This document shows, piece after piece, positions 1 to 5,706 of a DNA stretch of 5,762 bases. The stretch spans positions 1 through 5,762 of the forward strand of contig JADGQN010000320.1 in NCBI GenBank assembly GCA_017881765.1, written 5' to 3'. The notes below the pieces were generated by a model. It saw only the letters and a list, made by a program, of their open reading frames with translations, did not search any database and was not told the origin of the DNA. A program made the position numbers and the translations under genes. The first letter of the stretch is position 1, and the number at the start of each line of letters is the position of its first letter. The DNA is from Syntrophobacterales bacterium. GTDB lineage: Bacteria; Desulfobacterota; Syntrophorhabdia; Syntrophorhabdales; WCHB1-27.

Positions 1-1010
1 GGCAGCCAACCCTCGCGGGCCATGGCATAAGGCAACCGCGAGACGTAAAGCAGCTGGCTGTTGAAGAGCGAGTAAGCCGAACAGAGGGCGGCGAGAGCCA
101 CGATTATACCCAACCAGTTCCCGCCGATCTCGCGCGCGATAGCAGGCCACCCAAACGATTCGTTCCAGATGCCCGGATCGGTGGTGCGCGCGATTCCTGC
201 CAGTAGGGGCAGCAGGTATGCTGCCACGATAAGGGGCAATGCCAGGGCCAGGGCCCGCGGATAGTTGCGCTGAGGGGAGTCCACTTCCCCGGCAAAGGTA
301 GAGACGTTATCGAATCCGCAGTAATTCCACAACACGGTTGACAGACCGAGAGCAAGCAAACTGTTGCTGCCGTGCTGGCCGAGATCGCGGGCAGTGGCCA
401 AAGCGGCGCCGGGGGCGCCTTGCCTCGCCAGCCCGATGATCGTGATCAGGGCGAACGGCAGGAGCACCAACCCTGTATTCACCGTGGCATTGCGGCCGAC
501 TGCGGAAGCGCCTCGCCAGTTGACTGCAAGCGAACCGGCAATCACAGCCAGCGCTATGAGCCAGCGGATGACGAGCGTTCCCCACGTGGCGGTACCGTCG
601 GGACTGAGGCCGAGCGACGGGTAGAAATATGCCAGGTAGTTGACGAAAAGCACAGGATAAATGGCCATGTCGACGGCTGAGTAACTGAGGGCAAACCAGC
701 CCTGCTGCACGCCCCAGAACTGCCCCAAGCCTTCGCACGCCCACCGATAGTAACCTCCCTCCTCCGGCATCGCGCTGGCCAATTCCGCCACCATCAGCGC
801 AATGGGAAGACTCCACAGCAACGGAACCAATAAGACCAGGGTAATTGCCCATCCTGCACCCACTGCGCCGACAAGAGGCTCGAGGCCATACGCCCCACCG
901 GAGACGGTGAAGAAGATTACGGCCACGAGGGAAACCAGCCCCAGCCGTTTCGCTGGGGCCGATTCGAATGCATCGGGTCCGCTTCGCTTATATTGTTGAT
1001 CGAATGGCAT
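1..1010 (-). CDS. APC-superfamily permease, polyamine/amino-acid uptake type (3' end cut by window edge)
   Basis: An inner-membrane transporter that probably imports an amino acid or polyamine by cation symport. The first 336 codons are visible; APC permeases are usually about 430-500 residues, so the last third is missing. A short hydrophilic N-terminus (residues 1-22) is followed by hydrophobic segments at roughly 23-40, 52-76, 102-128, 147-163, 178-194, 215-232, 252-272 and 299-318. TM1 carries the unwound substrate-site signature VSGGAYGLEPLVGAVG (36-51), followed by MVAELASAMPEEGGYYRW (73-90). The signature WNYCGFDNVSTFAGEV lies at 228-243. These forms match the plant and bacterial PUT/LAT-like (polyamine:H+ symporter) branch better than AdiC or LysP, but substrate cannot be read from this. 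The ATG at 1010 gives the full N-terminus and lies 23 bases inside the upstream DUF4922 gene, in another frame; its Shine-Dalgarno is weak, which suggests translational coupling. The family is sure; the substrate is inferred. Confidence 0.92.
   Translation of the reverse strand, partial: MPFDQQYKRSGPDAFESAPAKRLGLVSLVAVIFFTVSGGAYGLEPLVGAVGAGWAITLVLLVPLLWSLPIALMVAELASAMPEEGGYYRWACEGLGQFWGVQQGWFALSYSAVDMAIYPVLFVNYLAYFYPSLGLSPDGTATWGTLVIRWLIALAVIAGSLAVNWRGASAVGRNATVNTGLVLLPFALITIIGLARQGAPGAALATARDLGQHGSNSLLALGLSTVLWNYCGFDNVSTFAGEVDSPQRNYPRALALALPLIVAAYLLPLLAGIARTTDPGIWNESFGWPAIAREIGGNWLGIIVALAALCSAYSLFNSQLLYVSRLPYAMAREGWL
938..959. other. Short stem-loop in the early coding region of the permease
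   Basis: GCCCCAGC (938-945) and GCTGGGGC (952-959) form a perfect 8-bp stem with a six-base loop. It lies about 50-70 bases downstream of the permease start codon, within its codons 18-24. It could influence translation or transcript stability, or be chance in GC-rich coding DNA. Confidence 0.35.
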
Positions 1011-2028
1011 CGAGAGCTTTTTTCACGCTCACTGCTTCCAAAGATACTTCCTCGAAGATGCTCGCCACAGCCGCGGAATCCAGCCGTTCGAAATCTCTTG
1101 CGAATGGAGTGACAAGGATGCCGCCCATCTCGACAACTGCGGGACTGACCGCAACACGGGCCTCTCCCGGCCTGAAGAAGGCGTCAGGGCGGTGTTTGCG
1201 GCGAGGGAAGACGACAAGCCGCCACGTTGTTTGCTCGTACAAGCCGATGAGATTTATCATGGGTTCCTCGTGCGTACCGAGCACCCTTTTCAACGCCTTG
1301 AGAAAAGCCGCTAAAGCGGCTCCAACGGCTGTCGGGGAACCTCCCTCAATAATAATAACCTCTCGTCCCATGCCCTTCGCGCGATAGAGAGCAACATCGT
1401 CGTTCTGCATAATCAACGTGAGTCTTCTCTTTCCCCGGATCTCTTTCTCAGCGGGCATCCGTCCCGATGGGACTGCCTGAAAATGAAAATGATCGGGTGC
1501 GGAGGCGCCGCATTTAGGGCCGTTGTAGAGTACGGTCCAGCCGGGACCGAAATCGGCCATAAGCTGCAGCAGGCTATCGACATGTGCGGAAATGGCTTGT
1601 GGGCGATGGTTGACATGGGCGATGGTGAAGTGAGCAGGGAAGACAGGCATAGGGTTACTAAGGATCAGATAGGCGCTCCTGTAAAGGACGCCTCTCTGTT
1701 CTTCAGGGAGATGACGCAGGCAGAGGAAGCAAGGCCGCCTGCTTATATCCTGCTCACCCACAGCGGCCAGAGTGCTCTTCACTCTTCCGGGGTTGTGCTG
1801 AAGGAGGACGGAGAACCCTTTACAGGAGACATGCCGCTCCGTGCCCTGCCTGAGCGATTCGTAGCCTTTGCGCAGAAATGGCCACGTGCGTTTCTGCTGC
1901 GTGAGAAGTTCGAGACAAAGATCCGGAAGATGGCCGGAGGCTTCTCTTCCGTTAAATCCGGCGTAGACCTTTTCTCCAAGCAGCGTTCGGCTCTCTCTTC
2001 TTTTGACATCATGGCGCATTGAAGTCAT
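988..2028 (-). CDS. DUF4922-type HIT/GalT-superfamily nucleotidyltransferase or phosphorylase
   Basis: A 346-residue soluble protein with no signal peptide or membrane segment, presumably cytoplasmic. It carries the HIT-superfamily active-site motif HFHFQ (180-184) inside NGPKCGASAPDHFHFQA (169-185). It also has a CxxC pair (Cys100, Cys103, in RRPCFLCLRHLPEEQ) and NPMPVFPAHFTIAHVNHRPQ (125-144), where His133 fits the place of a conserved metal-site histidine. In galactose-1-phosphate uridylyltransferase and GDP-L-galactose phosphorylase (VTC2) the equivalent region forms a zinc site and His-X-His-X-Gln gives the nucleotidylated intermediate. The protein therefore probably cleaves or exchanges a nucleotide-sugar or dinucleotide phosphoanhydride; which one cannot be told from sequence. 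The start is uncertain: the first ATG (2028) has no good ribosome site, while the ATG three codons on (2019) has AGAAG about 9 bases upstream. Downstream it overlaps the permease start. Upstream lies a repeat-filled gap and then the glycosyltransferase on the same strand. Family call is strong, reaction unknown. Confidence 0.88.
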   Translation of the reverse strand: MTSMRHDVKRRESRTLLGEKVYAGFNGREASGHLPDLCLELLTQQKRTWPFLRKGYESLRQGTERHVSCKGFSVLLQHNPGRVKSTLAAVGEQDISRRPCFLCLRHLPEEQRGVLYRSAYLILSNPMPVFPAHFTIAHVNHRPQAISAHVDSLLQLMADFGPGWTVLYNGPKCGASAPDHFHFQAVPSGRMPAEKEIRGKRRLTLIMQNDDVALYRAKGMGREVIIIEGGSPTAVGAALAAFLKALKRVLGTHEEPMINLIGLYEQTTWRLVVFPRRKHRPDAFFRPGEARVAVSPAVVEMGGILVTPFARDFERLDSAAVASIFEEVSLEAVSVKKALDAIRSTI

Positions 2029-2056
2029 CTTCTATCGTTCCGGCAGCCAAATAGTT

Positions 2057-2120
2057 CGTCATGCCGGACTCGATCCGGCATCCAGAAACATACTGGATTC
2101 CGGCGTCCGCCGGAATGACG
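2057..2120. repeat. REP-like palindromic element with cloverleaf potential
   Basis: A 64-base element bounded by the complementary ends CGTCAT (2057-2062) and ATGACG (2115-2120). Inside are three stems: ATGCCGGA/TCCGGCAT (2061-2068 with 2074-2081), ATCCAG/CTGGAT (2080-2085 with 2093-2098) and ATTCCGGCG/CGCCGGAAT (2097-2105 with 2108-2116, loop of two bases). These share bases at their borders, so the element can fold either as a cloverleaf or as separate hairpins. The form, with ends reading GTCAT-CCGG and CCGGAATGAC around a CTGGAT centre, is a widespread dispersed intergenic repeat in proteobacteria. It may affect transcript stability or be a remnant of a transposase-mobilised REP/MITE unit. 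Confidence 0.75.
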
Positions 2121-2175
2121 GCTGCGAAATATTTTTCGGTATTTACCAATGCGGTCATTAGTAGAGCCGCATATA

Positions 2176-2255
2176 TCACCCTCCCCTTCATCCCCTCCCC
2201 TCAAGGGCGGGGAAATATTACAACCCTCTCCCCCGGAGGGAGAGGGCGAGGGTGA
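2176..2255. repeat. GC-rich double-hairpin intergenic repeat
   Basis: Outer 7-bp arms TCACCCT (2176-2182) and AGGGTGA (2249-2255) enclose two inner hairpins. One pairs a CCCC-T-CCC stretch with GGG-C-GGGG, leaving one internal mismatch (about 2191-2212). The other is a perfect 9-bp stem, CCCTCTCCC (2224-2232) with GGGAGAGGG (2238-2246). The pyrimidine-rich left part and purine-rich right part are typical of repeats scattered between genes in environmental proteobacteria. No T-run follows on either strand, so I do not call it a terminator. Confidence 0.6.
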
Positions 2256-2302
2256 GGGGGCCTTACTTATGAACTCCTTAGTAGGTGCCATTTTAACAAT
2301 AT

Positions 2303-3814
2303 TCACGAAGGTACGTCTGTTCCGGACCCAGGACCCTGGACCCGTGACCCATTCCTGTTCATTTGCTGCCGGGCGAGAATTTCCTCGCTGCGTACGGCGT
2401 CCTTGAAAGCATTGTTCCGGTTTGTCTCTTCGATGCTCAGGGCCGCATCCGTGTTGCCCGGCCAGCGTCTGCACAGGTAAAGGCTGTCGTAGATCCTTCC
2501 GATCCGGTATTCCCGGCAGATGCGCAGGGCCGCCGCGTAATCCTCGCCGTAGCTCACATCAGGAAATCCGATAGTACGCATCAATCCTGTGTTGAAAGCG
2601 CGAGGCGCGCCGAGGCCGTTGACACGCAGCGCATTATTACGACCGTTCTCATCGGTCCATTCGCGGTGGTCTACGAGTCCCGGCGGGATCTGCTTAAGAC
2701 TGAAATCGACGAGGGTGTACGAACCGATCACCATCGCATAGTTACCCTGGTGGAGCAGGTCGACTATCTTTTGCAGGGAGTGAGGGCTGCTGTACAGGTC
2801 ATCCGAATCAAGCTGGACAGCGTATCGGCCGCGCGCTTGTGAGCGAAGCGCCTCATTCCAACAACCGCCGATTGCGAGATCGGTCCGTACCGGAATGATA
2901 TGATTGAGCCTGGAAGACTGTCTTGCGAGATCGGAGAGCACGGCTGTGGTCCCGTCCGTTGAGTGGTTGTCCACGACGATCACATTGAATGAGAAATCGG
3001 TTTGCTGCGAAAGGGCGCTCTTAACAGCATCGGCAACCGTATCTTTTCGGTTCCGCACGGGGATGACCACTGAGGCCTCCACCGGAAAGCCGCCGGCCGG
3101 CGGCTCGACCTCCCTGAAGCGGTCGGGTGGCAGATAAGCTCCGATCCGCTTTAAGTAGTCGGTGAAGACGGTCTCCATTTCCTTCTGTGCGACTTCATTA
3201 CGTGGATCGACATACGCAAATAATCGTTCACCGCTGGAAGGCTCGTCAGGGCTGATCACGGAATAGAGTGGTTCGCATACGTGATGCAGGGCATGGTCGA
3301 TGGAAAGCTTCAGTCGAATATCGTACAGGCCCGCGCATGTGACGGCGGGAATTCCGCCATATGTTTTCAGGGCGCTCCGGACGGCAGCCATGGAAAAGAG
3401 CATGACGTGACCGAAGTCGAAATCATCACGTACGCTCCCCGGTTGATAATCATTCAGCGGATGACGCACCCTGCCTCGTGTGCCGATCTCATAGAAGTCA
3501 GAATAGACTAGGCCTGCCTTTGTGGAGTCGGCATGTTCCTGCATGGCCTCGAGGCCTTCACGCTCGATCGAAATTCCGCCACCTGACAGGAGAAGGAGAT
3601 ACGTGGTGGAGACCGCGTCCAGTAAAGACTTCAGCGTCTCGTGTGACGCAAGGGGCCCAGCGACAAGAAGACGACAAGCGGCCATCTTAAAATCAATCGG
3701 CTTCTCACTGACTATCAGAATCTCTTCGACCAAGGCCGACGTGGCCAAGGCAGTCAGGGTTCTTGCGAAGGATGAGCCCGGATTATAAGGGACGGCTACA
3801 GTAACTGGCTTCAT
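2303..3814 (-). CDS. Two-domain family-2 glycosyltransferase (GT-A fold)
   Basis: Transfers a sugar from a nucleotide-activated donor to an unidentified acceptor; no membrane segment or signal peptide is seen, so it is likely cytoplasmic. From the ATG at 3814 it is 503 residues. Residues 1 to about 230 form a first GT-A-like domain (VTVAVPYNPGSS at 4-15, VYSDF at 103-107). In it the usual DxD position after the hydrophobic strand reads LLLLSGGG (73-80), so it is probably inactive. Residues about 247-485 form a complete GT2 domain: VVIPVRNRKDTV (249-260), VIVVDNHSTDGT (278-289), the metal-binding QLDSDDLY (334-341) and a likely catalytic-base region SYGEDYAAAL (421-430). CRRWPGNTDAALS follows near 448-460. 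A GTG at 3865 would add 17 residues, but the family-like start is MKPVTVAVPYN. The last 14 or so residues are encoded by a 7-base tandem repeat and are not part of the fold. It diverges from the SpoIID gene and leads the minus-strand group. Confidence 0.92.
   Translation of the reverse strand: MKPVTVAVPYNPGSSFARTLTALATSALVEEILIVSEKPIDFKMAACRLLVAGPLASHETLKSLLDAVSTTYLLLLSGGGISIEREGLEAMQEHADSTKAGLVYSDFYEIGTRGRVRHPLNDYQPGSVRDDFDFGHVMLFSMAAVRSALKTYGGIPAVTCAGLYDIRLKLSIDHALHHVCEPLYSVISPDEPSSGERLFAYVDPRNEVAQKEMETVFTDYLKRIGAYLPPDRFREVEPPAGGFPVEASVVIPVRNRKDTVADAVKSALSQQTDFSFNVIVVDNHSTDGTTAVLSDLARQSSRLNHIIPVRTDLAIGGCWNEALRSQARGRYAVQLDSDDLYSSPHSLQKIVDLLHQGNYAMVIGSYTLVDFSLKQIPPGLVDHREWTDENGRNNALRVNGLGAPRAFNTGLMRTIGFPDVSYGEDYAAALRICREYRIGRIYDSLYLCRRWPGNTDAALSIEETNRNNAFKDAVRSEEILARQQMNRNGSRVQGPGSGTDVPS
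2324..2351. repeat. Four-copy 7-base tandem repeat (GGACCCN) inside glycosyltransferase 3' end
   Basis: Units GGACCCA (2324-2330), GGACCCT (2331-2337), GGACCCG (2338-2344) and TGACCCA (2345-2351) follow with no gap. On the minus strand they encode the low-complexity tail of the glycosyltransferase, which ends at 2303. The seven-base period is not a multiple of three, so gain or loss of one unit would move the stop codon but leave the enzyme domains untouched. Confidence 0.75.
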
Positions 3815-4013
3815 ACTCAATCGGTTCTCATATTTTAGAGGTTCCCGCAAATATATCACATTCACCGGCTGTCAAGCACGCCGAAGTCTTCAGAACCACG
3901 GGTTCCTTACAGGATGCTCCCCTACAGGTGCTTTGCTATCGCTACCTGGGTCCACAGGGGCCATGGTCCAGAGAAGAGAGCGGGCGGGCAAAGCGGCCGG
4001 CCAAGGCTGATGA

Positions 4014-4041
4014 TTGACAACAGCGCTCAAAAAAGTAATAA
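4014..4041 (+). promoter_or_regulatory. Putative sigma-70 promoter for the SpoIID gene
   Basis: A perfect -35 box TTGACA (4014-4019) is followed after 16 bases by TAATAA (4036-4041), a weak -10 match. A better -10-like TAAAAT (4045-4050) is too far for the same -35. Transcription from here would begin near 4048 and give a leader of about 35 bases that contains the ribosome site. The call rests only on sequence match. Confidence 0.4.
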
Positions 4042-4065
4042 CTTTAAAATCATTTGCTAAAGAAC

Positions 4066-4071
4066 GAAGGA
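4066..4071 (+). promoter_or_regulatory. Ribosome binding site deciding the TTG start of the SpoIID gene
   Basis: GAAGGA lies 10 bases before the TTG at 4082. The reading frame is closed by a TAA at 4058-4060, and no ATG, GTG or other TTG occurs in frame between that stop and the conserved domain, so this site supports the unusual TTG start. Confidence 0.55.
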
Positions 4072-4081
4072 TACGTTACCC

Positions 4082-4129
4082 TTGGCCCCTCGAACCCTCG
4101 AACCCTCTGACCCTTCCTCCCTGGAGCCT
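4082..4129. repeat. Degenerate 8-base-period tandem repeat at the SpoIID start
   Basis: Six consecutive octamers beginning at the start codon. Two are identical TCGAACCC units (4090-4097 and 4098-4105). They are flanked by related units TTGGCCCC (4082), TCTGACCC (4106), TTCCTCCC (4114) and TGGAGCCT (4122). They encode the Pro/Ser/Leu/Glu-rich first 16 residues of the protein. The conserved part of the protein starts just after the repeat ends. Confidence 0.65.
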
Positions 4130-5446
4130 TCTATCACCGTCGGCATCATCGACGGGCGGACTGAAATAGCCGTGCTACTGGATGGCAGCTTTGCCGGGAA
4201 TGGGTTCGGGCCGGTGTCAGGCCGATTTTCGGCCCGTGCGAAGACGGGGATGATCGTGCTCGGCGATGAGCATCTTCGTGAAATCGCATGTGCTCCGTTG
4301 ATCAGACTGGTCGCACGAAAAGATTCGACGTTTACGCTTTTTGGCGTTACCATCGGCAATCGCTTTCACTGGGAGAGAAAAGAGGATCAAACTTTTCAGG
4401 GTAACCTGATCCTCAGGCCGCGCGGGGATGGCATGATCGTTGCCATCAATGAAATCCCCCTGGAGGATTATCTGAAAAGCGTGATTTCCTCCGAGATGAG
4501 TGCCGCGGCCCCGATGGAATTTTTAAAGACCCACGCAACCCTCTCCCGAAGCTGGCTTTTGGCGGCACTGGAACGGAGCAAAAAAACAAAAGAGGCGTCC
4601 GCGTTGACGGTGCCCCCAATCGAAAATGAAGGAGAAGTCGTCCGCTGGTATGACCGGGAGGAACACGACCTCTTCGATGTCTGCGCCGATGACCACTGCC
4701 AGCGCTATCAGGGCATCACGAAGATTACCTTCGGACAGGCCGGAGACGCCGTGGATGAAACCCGTGGAACGGTGATGACCTATCAAGGTAAAGTCTGTGA
4801 CGCCAGGTATTCAAAGGCCTGCGGTGGGCTCACGGAGGATTTCGAAACGGCCTGGGATTATGAACGAGTCCCTTATCTGAAGAGTGTTTCGGATGCGCGA
4901 GTTTTGCATGCCCCGGTCAGGACGGAGGAAGAGGCGGCCTCCTGGATCCTTTCGGCCCCGGAGGTTTACTGCAACACGCAGGATGACCATCTTCTCAAAA
5001 GAGTTCTCCCTGAATTTGACCGGGAGACAGCACACTTTTTCCGATGGACGATCGACTATTCCCGAGAGGAGCTGGAAGAGATCCTGCGAGAAAAATCGGG
5101 TCTTGATTTTGGCACCCTGCGCGAAATCCTGCCCCTTAACAGGGGTCCTTCGGGGCGCATCTCCCGGCTGAAGATCGTTGGGTCAAAGAGAAGCATGATC
5201 GTGGGGAAGGAGCTTGAGATACGCCGCTGGCTCTCCCGGAGTCACCTTTACAGCAGCGCATTCGTCGTGACGGTAACGTATACTACAGACGGGGCGGTTC
5301 AGAGATTTACCTTTCATGGAGCCGGATGGGGGCATGGAGTCGGGCTCTGCCAGATAGGCGCCGCGGTTATGGCGACGCAGGGATTTCGAGCGGAAGAAAT
5401 ACTCAAGCACTATTTTCCGGGCGTGGAATTACGGAAGATATACTGA
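4082..5446 (+). CDS. SpoIID/LytB-domain protein (lytic-transglycosylase family), no signal peptide
   Basis: A 454-residue member of the SpoIID/LytB (amidase enhancer) family. Sporulation SpoIID is a lytic transglycosylase that cuts stem-peptide-free peptidoglycan strands. Here the domain includes IPLEDYLKSVISSEMS (125-140), with Glu138 at the catalytic glutamate position, then LKTHATLSRSWLL (148-160). His195, Cys201, His205 and Cys206 (EHDLFDVCADDHCQRY) resemble the His/Cys zinc cluster I recall from clostridial SpoIID. ARYSKACGG (241-249) and the signature GWGHGVGLCQIGA (415-427) follow, ending in EILKHYFPGVELRKI. Residues 17-115 form a beta-rich N-terminal part beginning ITVGIIDG. There is no signal peptide or membrane anchor, unlike most SpoIID proteins, so it is either cytoplasmic, exported another way, or mis-started. 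The TTG start is the only usual start codon in the open frame, and its first 16 residues come from tandem-repeat DNA. A sugar-nucleotidyltransferase-like gene follows on the same strand. Confidence 0.9.
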   Translation: MAPRTLEPSDPSSLEPSITVGIIDGRTEIAVLLDGSFAGNGFGPVSGRFSARAKTGMIVLGDEHLREIACAPLIRLVARKDSTFTLFGVTIGNRFHWERKEDQTFQGNLILRPRGDGMIVAINEIPLEDYLKSVISSEMSAAAPMEFLKTHATLSRSWLLAALERSKKTKEASALTVPPIENEGEVVRWYDREEHDLFDVCADDHCQRYQGITKITFGQAGDAVDETRGTVMTYQGKVCDARYSKACGGLTEDFETAWDYERVPYLKSVSDARVLHAPVRTEEEAASWILSAPEVYCNTQDDHLLKRVLPEFDRETAHFFRWTIDYSREELEEILREKSGLDFGTLREILPLNRGPSGRISRLKIVGSKRSMIVGKELEIRRWLSRSHLYSSAFVVTVTYTTDGAVQRFTFHGAGWGHGVGLCQIGAAVMATQGFRAEEILKHYFPGVELRKIY

Positions 5447-5460
5447 TGGACATGATAGAG

Positions 5461-5692
5461 AAATTCCAAACATCAATATTCAAATCTCAAACAATCAGCA
5501 AATATCAAATTCCCAAACTTAGGGCAAAACGTTTGAGTATTCGATATTACGTAGAAAATAGCGCTTGCCACCCCCACCCGGTTCCCTCCCCCCTCCGAGG
5601 GGGAGGGAACCGGGTGGGGGGATCCTTGATTGGAATTTGTGATTTGCAGTTTTGGAGATTGGATATTGTTTGGGATTTGGTGCTTGGAATTT
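5461..5692. repeat. Large imperfect AT-rich inverted repeat
   Basis: The left arm (about 5461-5517) is rich in CAAAT and ATTCC words; the right arm (about 5630-5692) is rich in their complements, ATTTG and GGAAT. The outermost nine bases, AAATTCCAA (5461-5469) and TTGGAATTT (5684-5692), pair perfectly. Near the inner ends AAATTCCCAA (5507-5516) meets ATTGGAATTT (5629-5638) with one mismatch. The GC-rich hairpin sits between the arms, slightly off centre. Each arm also repeats its own short words, like a decayed tandem repeat. Confidence 0.55.
5571..5620. repeat. Perfect 22-bp GC-rich hairpin
   Basis: The left arm 5571-5592 and right arm 5599-5620 are exact reverse complements, with a six-base loop (CTCCGA). 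The arm begins CCCCCACCCGGTTCCC. There is no following T-run, so it is more likely a dispersed repeat or a transcript-stability element than an intrinsic terminator, although so strong a stem could stall transcription. Confidence 0.85.
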
Positions 5693-5706
5693 AGGATTTG
5701 TACTGT

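Larger units (their letters stand above)
2029..2302. other. Repeat-filled gap between glycosyltransferase and DUF4922 genes
   Basis: No believable gene lies here. Reading frames that cross the stretch on either strand translate palindromic repeat DNA. It holds a cloverleaf-capable palindrome (2057-2120) and a GC-rich double hairpin (2176-2255). The bases just upstream of the DUF4922 start (about 2029-2056) show no clear promoter. Whether the two flanking minus-strand genes are co-transcribed across it cannot be decided from sequence; neither hairpin is followed by a run of T on the minus strand that would mark an intrinsic terminator. Confidence 0.7.
3815..4081. other. Divergent intergenic region between glycosyltransferase and SpoIID genes
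   Basis: About 267 bases separating the two diverging groups. No gene is supported here. The right end is AT-rich (4020-4064) and carries the best promoter candidate for the plus strand. On the minus strand a TTGACA box (3875-3870) lies upstream of TATATT (3855-3850), but the 14-base spacer is too short for a confident sigma-70 promoter. If used, it would start transcription downstream of the GTG at 3865 and favour the ATG at 3814. The middle (about 3885-4000) shows GGTCC-type low-complexity patches and no other recognisable element. Confidence 0.6.
5447..5706. other. Repeat-filled gap after the SpoIID gene
   Basis: About 260 bases with no supported gene. Nearly all of it is a nested inverted repeat: AT-rich arms around a perfect GC-rich hairpin. 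A frame opening with ATG at 5447, directly after the SpoIID stop, only translates the repeat and is not believed. Confidence 0.7.

Noticed and set aside
307..852. Minus-strand open frame of 181 codons
   Set aside because: It is out of frame with the permease, whose frame is open over the full 1-1010 stretch and shows membrane segments and signatures; this one is Arg-rich and featureless.
1483..2022. Long plus-strand open frame (179 codons)
   Set aside because: It lies entirely opposite the DUF4922 gene, whose minus-strand frame carries clear family motifs; the plus-strand translation shows no recognisable domain.
2029..2302. CRISPR array or insertion sequence
   Set aside because: The repeats are palindromic and of different families, with no regular repeat-spacer pattern and no transposase-coding frame.
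2025..2474. Minus-strand frame of 149 codons spanning the repeat gap
   Set aside because: Its product is mostly translated palindromic repeat (Ser/Pro/Gly-rich, and a peptide typical of read-through of such elements).
2363..2842. Plus-strand open frame of 159 codons
   Set aside because: It is antisense to the conserved GT2 domain of the glycosyltransferase and has no motif of its own.
3866..4081. Riboswitch or small RNA in the divergent gap
   Set aside because: No conserved aptamer core, strong structured region or terminator pair could be recognised by eye.
5571..5620. Intrinsic terminator for the SpoIID gene
   Set aside because: The stem is strong, but no T-run follows on the plus strand, it lies 125 bases past the stop, and it sits inside a larger repeat.
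5326..5694. Plus-strand frame of 122 codons across the SpoIID 3' end and the following gap
   Set aside because: It overlaps the strongly conserved SpoIID C-terminus in another frame and then reads through the inverted repeat.
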